64,000 bases of DNA from W589 sp964611805. GTDB lineage: Bacteria; Chloroflexota; Dehalococcoidia; Dehalococcoidales; Fen-1064. Numbering within the stretch: position 1 is the first letter of the stretch; each line of letters opens with the position of its first letter. The stretch is taken from positions 1 to 64,000 of the forward strand of contig CAZTBG010000001.1 of NCBI GenBank assembly GCA_964611805.1, written 5' to 3'. Below are positions 1 to 7,863 of this stretch, in pieces. The position numbers and the translations under genes were made by a program. The notes beneath the pieces are model-generated. The model was not told the origin of the DNA and did not search any database. It was given only the letters and a program-made list of their open reading frames with translations.

Positions 1-683
1 TATATCTCAGGATAGCTGTCAAAAGTGCTACGCTCAAAGGCGTTGAACAGCATCGAAGGTTCCAGTTTGCCGCCAGCCCTGAGCACTGAAACCAGTCTAT
101 CTGTATACTGACCATTCGTATAGTCGCTCTCCTTCAACCCGGCATAGGCCCGCCCCGTTTTTCCCGACTCGCGGGGAACCGCCGGTACCACCAGAACAAC
201 CCAGCTTTGCGAGAGTGAAGGCAGTGGGGTCACAATCTCTCCCCTGCCTTCTATCAGAGCAGTGCCGCCACGAAGGAAAAAGACCACGTCCGAACCCAGC
301 TCCGCAGCCAGCCCGAGCAGCCTTTCCTGAGGCAGCTTCAACCCCCAGAGCCGGTCCAACCCGAGCAGAACAGCTGCGGCATCGCTGCTATCGCCGCCGA
401 GGCCGGAGAGTAAGGGAATATATTTATCGACCTCAATAACTACGCCGGTCATATAGCCGGTGGCCTCCCTGAGGAGATTAACTGCCTTCGATACCAGGCT
501 CTTCTCGGGGAGCCACCCCGGCATGCTGGACTTGAACCGGGTCCGGCTATTCTCTTGAAAACGAAGGGTATCGCACAGGTCTATTGTCTGAATAACGCTG
601 CGAATTTCATGGTAGCCGTCAGCGCGTTTGCCCAGCACCTCCAATGTCAGGTTCAGCTTAGCAGGCGCCCGAATTGTCAGCAT
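1..683 (-). CDS. ispE: 4-diphosphocytidyl-2-C-methyl-D-erythritol kinase (IspE), 3' end outside window
   Basis: ATP-dependent kinase of the MEP isoprenoid pathway; it phosphorylates CDP-methylerythritol in the cytoplasm. Reading leftwards from ATG at 683, the frame stays open to the window edge (about 227 codons). The N-terminus has the GHMP-kinase opening APAKLNLTLEVLGKRADGYH. The ATP-binding loop PLLSGLGGDSSDAAA lies near residues 90-104, the family's P-x3-GLGxxSS signature. The start overlaps the 3' end of rsmA by 7 nt, so it is the last visible gene of a run that begins near 4400 and is probably translationally coupled. The C-terminal part is missing only because the window ends. Identification is secure. 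Confidence 0.93.
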   Translation of the reverse strand, partial: MLTIRAPAKLNLTLEVLGKRADGYHEIRSVIQTIDLCDTLRFQENSRTRFKSSMPGWLPEKSLVSKAVNLLREATGYMTGVVIEVDKYIPLLSGLGGDSSDAAAVLLGLDRLWGLKLPQERLLGLAAELGSDVVFFLRGGTALIEGRGEIVTPLPSLSQSWVVLVVPAVPRESGKTGRAYAGLKESDYTNGQYTDRLVSVLRAGGKLEPSMLFNAFERSTFDSYPEI

Positions 684-1564
684 TTTGCTTGCCCGCCTTC
701 GGTAAACACCTCCCATAGTCGCGCCCACTCGTCAAGAGACAGGGTCTCTGCCCGGCGTTGTGGTTGAATACCCGCCTTCTCCAGCAGGGGCAGTATCTCC
801 TCTCGCGACAACCCTAATCCCTGCGCCAGCGAATTCACCAGCTGCTTGCGGGCAGCGCTGAACCCGGCACGCACCAGGTCGAAGAAGCTATTTATATCGC
901 TGACAACCACCCTCGGCTCAGGATAGACATCTATCCTGAGCACCGCCGAATCGACCTCCGGCTCAGGGTAGAACGATGCGGCTGATACATAACCGACTAT
1001 CGTTGCTTCCCCGTAGAACTGCACGCTGACACTGAGCAGACTCATCCGGCCGGGCCGGGCGGTGATGGTCTCGGCGACCTCCTTCTGCATCATGATGACC
1101 ATAGTCTGTGGCCTGACCGTGGCCTCGAGGAAATGTCGCAGCACCGGCGAGGTAATGTAATAGGGCAGATTGGCCACCACCTTATATCGACCCTGTCCAC
1201 CTGATTCCTTAATCAAGACTGCCGGGTCGAAGTTTAGTATATCGCCATTAATAACTGTAACGTTATGCAAAGATACCAGTTCCTCTTGCAGGGCCGCCGC
1301 CAGACGGTCGTCCAGCTCGACAGTAATTACCCGGCCAGCCTGCCCGGCCAGCCCCCTGGTAAGGACACCAAGCCCCGGCCCCACCTCAATAACAATATCG
1401 CTGGCAGTTAATGCGGCGGCTTCCACGACAAGCCCCAGCACCTCACGGTCAATGAGGAAGTGCTGTCCCAGTCCTTTCCTGGCATGGAGACCGTAACGAT
1501 GCAATAGTCGCTTCGCCTCGGCCAGGAGTGGGTCGGTTTCCCCACGATTTCTACCGCGGGGCAT
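677..1564 (-). CDS. rsmA: 16S rRNA (adenine(1518)-N(6)/adenine(1519)-N(6))-dimethyltransferase
   Basis: RsmA/KsgA dimethylates two adjacent adenines in the 3'-terminal hairpin of 16S rRNA, a late step of 30S assembly. The 295-residue product is slightly longer than the usual 260-280. It shows the N-terminal signature HARKGLGQHFLID, the SAM-binding motif I VIEVGPGLGVLT, and the catalytic motif IV NLPYYITSP of the rRNA adenine dimethylase family. A positively charged C-terminal domain (FSAARKQL) follows. The ATG overlaps the stop of the upstream GNAT gene (TAATG), and its stop overlaps ispE. The rsmA-ispE neighbourhood is common in bacteria and supports both calls. Confidence 0.95.
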   Translation of the reverse strand: MPRGRNRGETDPLLAEAKRLLHRYGLHARKGLGQHFLIDREVLGLVVEAAALTASDIVIEVGPGLGVLTRGLAGQAGRVITVELDDRLAAALQEELVSLHNVTVINGDILNFDPAVLIKESGGQGRYKVVANLPYYITSPVLRHFLEATVRPQTMVIMMQKEVAETITARPGRMSLLSVSVQFYGEATIVGYVSAASFYPEPEVDSAVLRIDVYPEPRVVVSDINSFFDLVRAGFSAARKQLVNSLAQGLGLSREEILPLLEKAGIQPQRRAETLSLDEWARLWEVFTEGGQAKC

Positions 1565-2169
1565 TATTTCCCCTCTGCTAACACGATATCTTCATGGTGC
1601 GGGCGGTACCACTCCCGCTTAACTTCCCACTCGGAGCGGAGTATACTCAAAAACCACTGGTCACGCCACTCACCCCGCTTGAAAACATGAGACCTCAACG
1701 TCCCGTCCACGGAAAAGCCATTCTTCTCCAGCACCTTGCGGCTGGCCACATTACTGGTGAACGCGGTCGCGTAAGCCCTGGCAGCATCGAGGTAAACAAA
1801 CGAGAAGTGGCAGACGAGCCGGACAGCTTCGGTCATGTATCCATTATTCCAGTAAGGGACGCCGAGCCAGTAGCCGATGTCTATCTGCTGGGGGTGAAGA
1901 CGAGGGCGGGCTCCAATACCGCCAATAAGTCCGGGTTTAGCCACCTCTTCTATGGCCAGGTTGTAGCTTTCGCCTGTCCTGAGTCGCTCCGCCATGCCCC
2001 GATATACCTCACGCTGCTCTTCAAGAAAAGCCAAACCCTCAGTGACGAGACGGGACAGCACACGGTCGTCCATGAAAAGTCGATAGGCATTCGTGGCATC
2101 ACCCTCCCGAATCGGACGAAGCCTGACTTTATCGCCAACCAGCTCAATGTGGCTAAATCCAGCAGGCAT
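1564..2169 (-). CDS. GNAT-family N-acetyltransferase, RimJ/RimL-like
   Basis: A 201-residue cytoplasmic acetyltransferase of the Acetyltransf_3 (RimJ/RimL) type. Such proteins move acetyl from acetyl-CoA to amines, including ribosomal-protein N-termini; the substrate here is unknown. The N-terminus KVRLRPIREGD is typical of the subfamily. The central part has IGYWLGVPYWNNGYMTEAV, matching the strand and the helix that carries the pyrophosphate-binding loop, and ASRKVLEKNGFSVDGTLR is the standard C-terminal 'N-x-x-S-x-x-V-x-E-K-x-G-F' region. It starts directly after the HerA stop with no gap and shares TAATG with rsmA, so it belongs to the same transcript. Confidence 0.85.
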   Translation of the reverse strand: MPAGFSHIELVGDKVRLRPIREGDATNAYRLFMDDRVLSRLVTEGLAFLEEQREVYRGMAERLRTGESYNLAIEEVAKPGLIGGIGARPRLHPQQIDIGYWLGVPYWNNGYMTEAVRLVCHFSFVYLDAARAYATAFTSNVASRKVLEKNGFSVDGTLRSHVFKRGEWRDQWFLSILRSEWEVKREWYRPHHEDIVLAEGK

Positions 2170-3792
2170 TCAGTCCCAGAGCTCCTCGATGTCCTTTTTT
2201 GACTGCTGGCCAATCCCTGCTTCACCAACGAAGCTCTTATATGACTCCGCTGAGCCGTACTCCCTCGTCCTGATGGGCACGGGCATGGGTACGGCGTGGC
2301 CGAAGATGAGGGCCTGCTGCTTCGGCGCCAGCCTGGCCAGGACCGATTTCAACTCGCTCTTACCGGAGACACCGGCCAGAACGCTGTCGATATCCTTCTC
2401 GTTATCAAGCAGGCAGGTTATCTTGGTACCAAGCTGCGACATCACCTCTTCGTCGATACCGCTCGGTCTCTGGTCGATGACCAGCAGGCTAACGTTATAC
2501 TTGCGCATCTCGCGGGCAATCGTCCCGAAGATAGCCCGACTAGCCACCTCGGGATTGAGAAACTTATGGGCCTCCTCGATAGTTATCACCAGCGGGTTGG
2601 GCGGGGCGATATCCTCGCTCATCGAGCGCTCCATCCGCTCCTGATAGCGGGCATAGATGCGCCGGGCGAGCATATTGGCCACCAGTACATAGGCAGTGAT
2701 ATCCCGGTATCGACCGAACTCAAGGACGACATTCATGCCCTTATCGAGATAGCTCAGCAACGTATTCACGGCATCGACCGGCGCGTGCGGCTCAATGAAA
2801 GACAACCGGCTGATAGTCTGCAACCCTCGCCGCAGACTCTGGAAGGTGCTCTCGTGGATATTCATCTCTTTGAGCAATTCCTGCGTGTCCTCCGACTCCC
2901 CTACATCCAGTGTACGCTGAATCCACTGCCTGCCGAAGCGACGGCGCAGCTGGTATGAGGCCTCTACGGCCAGGTCGGTGATATTCAGTGTCTGGCGGAG
3001 CAGCACCATATCCTCCGGCTCGATTTCGTCATAGCCAATCTTCACCACGAAGTCGGTACTGACCCCACGGCGGCGTGAGTTCTCCTCGTCGAGGGTAAAG
3101 ACCGCCACCTTCTCGGGGAATAGCTGCTTTAATGCCTTAACCTTGCGCCCATCCGTTTCGCTCGTACCCATCCAGCCGTACTCGTTATGCATATCAAAAA
3201 TGAGGTTAACCGACTTACTTTTTTGAAGCATGCCGATAAGCAGAATCCGGGTAAGAAAAGTCTTGCCCGTGCCGCTCTTGCCAAAAATACCGTTGGAGCG
3301 CTTGACGAACTCCGGCAGGTCTAAGCAGAGCTTGGTCTCCATGTCCAGGGGGTTCCCGATAAAGAAGCGGTTCGCGTCTTCCTCACCGAAAACGAGGTTC
3401 ATGTCATCGTCCGAGGCCAGGCTGACCATGGAAAAGTGACTGGGGACGGTCTTTACCGGCTGTGGCCCCTCAATCAGACTGGTAACATCACCACCAATGG
3501 TCAGCATCGGCAGGACATGGATGGTGCCATAGGTGGCCGTGCCGTTGAGCACCTCAGAGAGGAAGGGGTCGGCGGTATCCGGGGGGTTGACAGTGAGCTG
3601 CGGGTCGGTGACCCCCAGGCTGATGTCGGTAATCATGCCGAAAAAGCGCCGCTGCCGGCCCTCAATGGTAACGTAGCGCCCGACTACCATGTCCTCGACC
3701 GAGGCTGAGCTGTCCAGTCTGACCTCGACCCCTTTATCCACGGAGCCGGAGACAACAATACCGAGCGGCTGTCTGGCGTTTTCACCAATCAT
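2170..3792 (-). CDS. herA: HerA-type hexameric DNA translocase ATPase
   Basis: A 540-residue FtsK/HerA-superfamily ATPase. HerA works with the NurA nuclease in DNA end resection in archaea and some bacteria. The first 110 residues or so form a beta-rich HAS-barrel-like segment. The ATPase core follows: Walker A GKSGTGKT at residues 171-178, then DMHNEYGW, Walker B LVITIEEAHKF, and a sensor/arginine-finger region VIDQRPSGIDEEVMSQLGTK. All are typical of HerA (DUF87). It overlaps the upstream HAS-barrel gene by 4 nt (ATGA) and abuts the GNAT gene. A NurA-domain gene lies about 2.6 kb upstream on the same strand (6445-7635), which supports a HerA-NurA role rather than a FtsK or conjugation role. 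Confidence 0.88.
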   Translation of the reverse strand: MIGENARQPLGIVVSGSVDKGVEVRLDSSASVEDMVVGRYVTIEGRQRRFFGMITDISLGVTDPQLTVNPPDTADPFLSEVLNGTATYGTIHVLPMLTIGGDVTSLIEGPQPVKTVPSHFSMVSLASDDDMNLVFGEEDANRFFIGNPLDMETKLCLDLPEFVKRSNGIFGKSGTGKTFLTRILLIGMLQKSKSVNLIFDMHNEYGWMGTSETDGRKVKALKQLFPEKVAVFTLDEENSRRRGVSTDFVVKIGYDEIEPEDMVLLRQTLNITDLAVEASYQLRRRFGRQWIQRTLDVGESEDTQELLKEMNIHESTFQSLRRGLQTISRLSFIEPHAPVDAVNTLLSYLDKGMNVVLEFGRYRDITAYVLVANMLARRIYARYQERMERSMSEDIAPPNPLVITIEEAHKFLNPEVASRAIFGTIAREMRKYNVSLLVIDQRPSGIDEEVMSQLGTKITCLLDNEKDIDSVLAGVSGKSELKSVLARLAPKQQALIFGHAVPMPVPIRTREYGSAESYKSFVGEAGIGQQSKKDIEELWD

Positions 3793-4400
3793 AACCTGAG
3801 CCTCCCCAGAATAGCCCTGAGCTTGCTGAACTCGCTGCTGAGGAGCACCGCCAGTTCGCGACCGGCCGCCTTCAGAAAGGCCTGTCTGTCCTCGTGCGCC
3901 TGGCTCATCTGGCGCAGGGTAGCGGCGACAAGCTCCTCCACCGAGACAGGTAGCGAGGTATTGAGCAGAAGGTTAAGGAAATCGAAGGACCGGCTGAATT
4001 CTCTTACCCGCTCCGAAGGACATAGGTAAACAAAACTGTGGATTCGGGGCGGTTTTGGCGGTAGATACTGATAGATAGTCTCACCGTTACTATGCCCGAC
4101 CACCAGGGTGCTGAACTCGCTGCGCAGTAGCTTTTCAAGCTGCGGGCTTGATTTATATATTTCCTCTTCGGAAGCCTCGTCCTTGCCGCGTGCAATGGGA
4201 CGCCGTCCCGGCTCAACGCTGGCGGTGGTGGCGTGGTAGACGATGCCAAACGTCTCCAGAGACGTATCTCCGACGCTCACCAGACCGCCCAGCGGCGGCA
4301 ACTCGTAGAGCTGGTAGCACTCAGCGACGAAGTGGGTGGTGCTGGCCTCGATTACCTCGCCGACCCTGTCTGATAAATCAGGCATTTTTAAAAACCCCAT
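3789..4400 (-). CDS. HAS-barrel domain protein, HerA partner candidate
   Basis: A 203-residue protein with no enzyme motif that I recognise. Its N-terminal half (residues about 7-115) reads as a small beta-barrel: RVGEVIEASTTHFVAECYQL, then GGLVSVGDTSLETFGIVYHATT, resembling the HAS-barrel (HerA-ATP synthase barrel) found at HerA N-termini. The C-terminal half is helical. It overlaps herA by 4 nt, so the two are probably made together, and a role as an accessory or loading factor is inferred from position. The start could be ATG 4400 or ATG 4385. The upstream G-rich stretch that could serve as ribosome binding site belongs to a dispersed family A repeat that runs up to the gene. Confidence 0.7.
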   Translation of the reverse strand: MGFLKMPDLSDRVGEVIEASTTHFVAECYQLYELPPLGGLVSVGDTSLETFGIVYHATTASVEPGRRPIARGKDEASEEEIYKSSPQLEKLLRSEFSTLVVGHSNGETIYQYLPPKPPRIHSFVYLCPSERVREFSRSFDFLNLLLNTSLPVSVEELVAATLRQMSQAHEDRQAFLKAAGRELAVLLSSEFSKLRAILGRLRL

Positions 4401-4482
4401 CCCCCTGTGTCCCCCTTCCCCTTAAAAAGGGGAAGGGGGAATAATTTTCCTAAGAGGGGCTTCGCCCCTCTTTAACTCCCCT
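4395..4482. repeat. Dispersed intergenic repeat, family A copy 1
   Basis: A C-rich tract (CCCCATCCCC...CCCTTCCCC), its G-rich complement (GGGGAAGGGGG), a short AT-rich spacer, then the hairpin GAGGGGC-TTC-GCCCCTC and TTTAACTCCCCT. The same order occurs at 4672, 7741, 24090, 36268 and 43898. It sits between the HAS-barrel gene start and the 25-residue basic ORF. The hairpin could also serve that ORF as a terminator. Confidence 0.75.
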
Positions 4483-4558
4483 ATTTCTTTTTGCCCTTTT
4501 CGGCCTTTTTGTCCTTCTGCTTGGGTTTTTTGATGTTTTTACGTCCCTTGGTACCCAT
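4481..4558 (-). CDS. Very small lysine-rich protein (25 aa), putative
   Basis: ATG at 4558 opens a 25-codon frame, MGTKGRKNIKKPKQKDKK followed by AEKGKKK, ending in TAG. About half the residues are Lys or Arg and there is no hydrophobic core, so it would be a basic, disordered peptide that might bind nucleic acid or ribosomes. A good ribosome binding site (GGAAGGAGCTGAAA) lies just upstream, and a stable GAGGGGC/GCCCCTC hairpin follows the stop. The site, sensible length and strongly biased composition argue for a real gene. I recall similar basic mini-proteins as unannotated ORFs elsewhere but cannot name a family. Confidence 0.5.
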   Translation of the reverse strand: MGTKGRKNIKKPKQKDKKAEKGKKK

Positions 4559-4604
4559 TTTCAGCTCCTTCCAGCCACAGTTTGTATCCCGGCGACCCTA
4601 TCCC

Positions 4605-4670
4605 CTGCCCGCCGTCCCTCCGGCCTGCTCGCCGTACGACTTCGGCAGGCGAGGACTATGGCAGGCGGGC
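4605..4670. repeat. GC-rich inverted repeat, family C copy 1
   Basis: CTGCCCGCCGTCC at the left and GGACTATGGCAGGCGGGC at the right, with an internal CTGCTCGCC/GGCAGGCGAGG pair, form a long near-perfect foldback. The outer arms recur in the family C copies at 37334 and 54350. It lies between two family A copies in the gap 4559-4838, where I see no further gene. Confidence 0.65.
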
Positions 4671-4671
4671 C

Positions 4672-4770
4672 TTTATCCCCTTCAGGAAGAACCCCTCAGG
4701 GTGAACCCTTCCCCTGAGAGGGGAAGGGGAGCTTTATGTAAGAGGGACTCCGCCCTTCTTCGACTCCCCT
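4672..4770. repeat. Dispersed intergenic repeat, family A copy 2
   Basis: Same order as copy 1: TTATCCCCTTCAGG with an inserted segment, CCCTTCCCCT/AGGGGAAGGGG, spacer, then AAGAGGGACTCCGCCCTTCTT and CGACTCCCCT. The hairpin arms have drifted (GAGGGAC/GCCCTTC), so this copy is older or less constrained. It shares the insert CTCAGGGTGAACCC with the copy at 24090. Confidence 0.7.
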
Positions 4771-4838
4771 ATTTGTATGCCGCATAAAGCGGATACACAC
4801 TAATTATTTCCTACACGTGCGCACAGAAAAAAGAGACT

Positions 4839-5138
4839 TCAGCGGTCTGTACGTTCTTTATTTATCTCTTCCTTCAATCTATAGCACTCTTCTAAGTCGA
4901 CATTAAACGCATTTGCCAATGCTATCACATAATACAAAACATCATAAAGCTCTTCTTCAATCGTACCTTTGATAGTCTTATTGCGGTCACCTCGGTATCT
5001 TTGATTATTCCTTACAACTTCGGCGAGCTCTCCTACTTCCTCTACCAGCTTCATAAAGTAGCCCTCTTTTAACTCGGGTTTAAAGTCCTTATCTTTGATG
5101 TATTGTTGCAGGTATTTAATCGTTATGTTATGTCTCAT
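4839..5138 (-). CDS. MazG-like nucleotide pyrophosphohydrolase domain protein
   Basis: A 99-residue all-helical protein of the MazG/NTP-PPase superfamily, which hydrolyses NTPs or dNTPs to monophosphates as a house-cleaning activity. The metal-binding EExxE pattern is visible as MKLVEEVGELAEVV, followed by the second acidic helix IEEELYDVLYYVIALANAF (E-x-x-D type). Such single-domain proteins usually dimerise. I chose ATG 5138 because it lies after the stop of the upstream gene; an in-frame start at 5207 would overlap that gene by 50 nt. The ribosome binding site at 5138 is weak, so the start is uncertain. The target nucleotide cannot be read from sequence. Confidence 0.8.
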   Translation of the reverse strand: MRHNITIKYLQQYIKDKDFKPELKEGYFMKLVEEVGELAEVVRNNQRYRGDRNKTIKGTIEEELYDVLYYVIALANAFNVDLEECYRLKEEINKERTDR

Positions 5139-5157
5139 AGCCACCGTCTTTACTTTA

Positions 5158-5637
5158 CTATAGATATCCCTCCATAGTGTTGTAGGCTGCCCGGAGCCGG
5201 TCACCAAGCAGGCAGGCCAGCTTGTCCATCACCCTGAACCCGATTACCGGCTCTTTCTCTAGCGCCGCTCTGAGCCTGGCCCCCTCGATGATAATCAGTT
5301 CACTGGGCTGCCGGCAGACAGCCGAGGCCGTAGCGTATCTTGGCCCGTAGAGCAGTGCCGACCAGCCCATAGCCCTACCCCTACTTAAAAGCCCCAGGGG
5401 CCGGGTGGCTGTCTTGTCACCGAGATTAACCGTCCGCTGCAGGACCACCTGACCGCTAACAATAACATAAAGATTAGAGCTCAATTCCCCCTGGTCAAAA
5501 ACATGGTCGCCGGCCTGATATGATTCCATCTGGCAGCTATCCCCGAGCAGGCCGGTAATTACCTGCACCTCACTCTCATCCAGCGAGTCGAACAGCTCGC
5601 ACGTCCTCAGGTCCTTACAAATATTGCTAGCCGCCAT
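5158..5637 (-). CDS. Cyclic-nucleotide-binding domain protein without DNA-binding domain
   Basis: A 159-residue cNMP-binding (CAP_ED) jelly-roll protein. The start LRTCELFDSLDESEVQVI is the usual lead helix, followed by YQAGDHVFDQGELSSNLYVIVSG, the conserved beta-barrel signature. The phosphate-binding cassette region (LLSRGRAMGWSALL) lacks the classical RTA pair, so true cAMP binding is doubtful. The protein stops after the C-helix and has no helix-turn-helix, unlike Crp/Fnr regulators; it may sense a ligand or regulate a partner. It lies 20 nt upstream of the MazG-like gene on the same strand. Confidence 0.8.
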   Translation of the reverse strand: MAASNICKDLRTCELFDSLDESEVQVITGLLGDSCQMESYQAGDHVFDQGELSSNLYVIVSGQVVLQRTVNLGDKTATRPLGLLSRGRAMGWSALLYGPRYATASAVCRQPSELIIIEGARLRAALEKEPVIGFRVMDKLACLLGDRLRAAYNTMEGYL

Positions 5638-5832
5638 GTTCCTCTCCTTCCTCCGAAGGCGATGTCTTACGGTTGTCTCGGTATTCTACAACTGCAATTC
5701 CACCTGGTCAATGTAATGAAACAAGTCATACTAGCTCTATCACCTACCAACTCTGTACATTTCACATGTTAAATTATGCACCCCGCCACCCCTCGTGTTT
5801 TCCATTCGGTAATCCTGTCCCCTCTTTTCCCC

Positions 5833-6387
5833 CTAGTCTTTAAGAATAATATCTATCTCACCTCTATTTTCAGTCTCTTCTTCAATATCTCTTTTATAAG
5901 TGTATATGAGTTCAAACCTTGTTGGGTCCCCACTCTCAGGGACTTCAAAAACCCAAAATGCCGTTGCGCCCTCCGTTATCTCGCTGGGACTCGTTATGTC
6001 GTGCGGGTCAGTGAATGTAATTCCCTTAAGGTTGGCAGCGATAGACTTATATGTCTGACCTGTGGTGTTCAATAAAGCCGTTTCCTCCTCGCCATAACCG
6101 AACGCATCAATCATGTGTACATTCTCAATACGGGTGACAGTCAGATAAATGCAGAAGAAATCATGCCCCGTAGCAGGTGCAGGCGGCTGGTAATGCGTTG
6201 TGGTCGAAAGGTCTTCGACTATGTCGGCAGGCATAACGCTGGCTCTCTCTATTTTGTCGATAACAATCGTGACGTTAGTGTCAGATGCTTCAATATTCTC
6301 CGAACCCGATTCGGAGCCGGATACTCCACCACAAGCACCGAGTAAGCTAACGCCAATTACTAGCATTGTTACTAATAGTCTTATCAT
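5833..6387 (-). CDS. Putative lipoprotein, DUF4352-like
   Basis: A 184-residue exported protein. The N-terminus MIRLLVTMLVIGVSLLGAC ends in a lipobox (LGAC, Cys19), so the mature protein is probably lipid-anchored outside the membrane. After a Ser/Gly/Glu-rich linker, one beta-rich domain begins NVTIVIDKIERASV. It contains DFFCIYLTVTRIEN and ends with WVFEVPESGDPTRFELIYT, the layout of DUF4352/telokin-like extracellular domains of unknown function. It lies 57 nt downstream of nurA on the same strand, but nothing links the two functionally. The 195-nt gap to the next gene shows no clear feature. Confidence 0.7.
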   Translation of the reverse strand: MIRLLVTMLVIGVSLLGACGGVSGSESGSENIEASDTNVTIVIDKIERASVMPADIVEDLSTTTHYQPPAPATGHDFFCIYLTVTRIENVHMIDAFGYGEEETALLNTTGQTYKSIAANLKGITFTDPHDITSPSEITEGATAFWVFEVPESGDPTRFELIYTYKRDIEEETENRGEIDIILKD

Positions 6388-6444
6388 TCTAACCTCTCTT
6401 TTCTACCCCGTGTGATGGGGACACAGGGGGTGAGATTACCGATA

Positions 6445-7635
6445 CTAGACCCACCTCGTCCGCTTGCTACGGCTCTTGGCCGAGCCCATAACGGGCAGGT
6501 GCTCCTCCACCAGGGATGCCTCTACCAGTCGCCAGAAGTTCTCGGCATCCGCCCCGGTTACGACCGCCTTCTCGTGGGCTTCGCTCAGGGCTACCGGATA
6601 GCCATGCCCCCGCCGACACTGGTCAAGGACAAGGGCATGGGTAAGGTTGAGCAGGTCTTCGTCGGCAGCCACCCACTGCGGTATCTCAATCCTGGCGACC
6701 TCGTCGTCTACCCTTAGATAAAAGAAGTGAACCAGGTGGACTCCATAACGCCGCTGGATATTGGAGGAACTGACAAAAAGTGCCGACCGTTCGCCGGGCT
6801 CGAGCAGACTGGCAAACAGCTCGCGGTCACGCACACCGGCCAGGGCATCACATTCTCGCGTCTCACACGCCGGACAGCGGTCGCTATCAACTACCTCCCG
6901 GGGACAAACAGCCACACGCAGCGCATTAACGACATCGGTGCTGCGAGGAAAGCTGATGTAACCGGCGAGAGCGAGCTTCCTCTCCTGACTCAGTTTCCTC
7001 AATTCTTCGAGGTATGGCAGGAAGCTTCTATCAAGCAGCTCTTCGGCAACGAAGTCGGCGTAGGCCTCCAGGTTCCAGAGAATCAGCGAGCCATCGAGCA
7101 GCGCCAGTGCCGGGCTATCTGCTGTCAATGCTGACGCCAGTTCCACCAGGTGCCGGCACTCGGCGACGCCACGCTTGAGACCCAGTAGAGCACCCTCTAT
7201 CGGTTGCTCACGGCCCCGCTGTCCCGGCTCTGCAATCACCAGGTCTTCATCCCCAGCGTAGAGACGGGGCAGGCTGTCGAGAATAGCCCCGGGGTTGGTT
7301 CCGTAGTGAAGAGTAACCGAGCCGATGTTTATCAGGTAGCAGCGCGTCGAGCGATGCCGGTCGACGTCAATATGAGAGCCATCACTGGCAATGACGGTGA
7401 AATCTGCCGGAACCGGTGGTGCCGGATAACATTGGGCAAGGCCATCCACCAGGCCGGCCACCAGCCAGGTCGTCCGGCTGGCATCAATTTTCCTCCGAAG
7501 CCGCTCTATGTCGTCCTGACGGTTGAGCACTGCCAGGGCATACTCAAGGTGTTCCTGTCTTTCCCGGCTGTCGGCCCTCAGTCTGGCCACCATAGCCGCC
7601 ACCTGCGAAACAATCTTGCTCAAGTCCAGGGCCAT
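6445..7635 (-). CDS. nurA: NurA-domain 5'-3' nuclease
   Basis: A 396-residue NurA-family protein. NurA is a Mn-dependent single- and double-strand DNA nuclease that works with HerA to resect DNA ends. The acidic active-site regions typical of the fold are visible: IASDGSHID, then LALLDGSLI, an FPRSTDVVN segment, and a C-terminal YPVALSEAHEKAVVTGADAE. The insert CPACETRECDAL contains a C-x2-C-x3-C that could bind metal. I placed the start at ATG 7635 because GGGGAGAGAAGT lies immediately upstream; the frame runs on to 7686. The herA gene is at 2170-3792 on the same strand, separated by MazG-like, cNMP-binding and lipoprotein genes. Confidence 0.85.
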   Translation of the reverse strand: MALDLSKIVSQVAAMVARLRADSRERQEHLEYALAVLNRQDDIERLRRKIDASRTTWLVAGLVDGLAQCYPAPPVPADFTVIASDGSHIDVDRHRSTRCYLINIGSVTLHYGTNPGAILDSLPRLYAGDEDLVIAEPGQRGREQPIEGALLGLKRGVAECRHLVELASALTADSPALALLDGSLILWNLEAYADFVAEELLDRSFLPYLEELRKLSQERKLALAGYISFPRSTDVVNALRVAVCPREVVDSDRCPACETRECDALAGVRDRELFASLLEPGERSALFVSSSNIQRRYGVHLVHFFYLRVDDEVARIEIPQWVAADEDLLNLTHALVLDQCRRGHGYPVALSEAHEKAVVTGADAENFWRLVEASLVEEHLPVMGSAKSRSKRTRWV

Positions 7636-7740
7636 ACTTCTCTCCCCACACCAGACTCCCTTACCCTGAAAGTATAGTGAATCCACGGAAGCAACTCAAG
7701 CTACTCTATCTCTTCCTCACCACCCAGTTTGATGGTGTTG

Positions 7741-7822
7741 GCCCCATCCCCTGTATCCCCTTCCCCGGTGGGGAAGGGGAATTTTATAAAAAAGAGGGGC
7801 TGCGCCCCTCTTAAACGCTCCC
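7741..7822. repeat. Dispersed intergenic repeat, family A copy 3
   Basis: GCCCCATCCCCTGTATCCCC, then CTTCCCC-GGT-GGGGAAGGGG, an AT-rich spacer and the hairpin AGAGGGGC-TGC-GCCCCTCTT. Both hairpins are perfect here. It lies between the divergent nurA and LysE genes, 41 nt before the latter's start. Confidence 0.75.
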
Positions 7823-7863
7823 TTCAGCAGGTATGCTACAATCTTCAATGAGGTAGCACCAAA

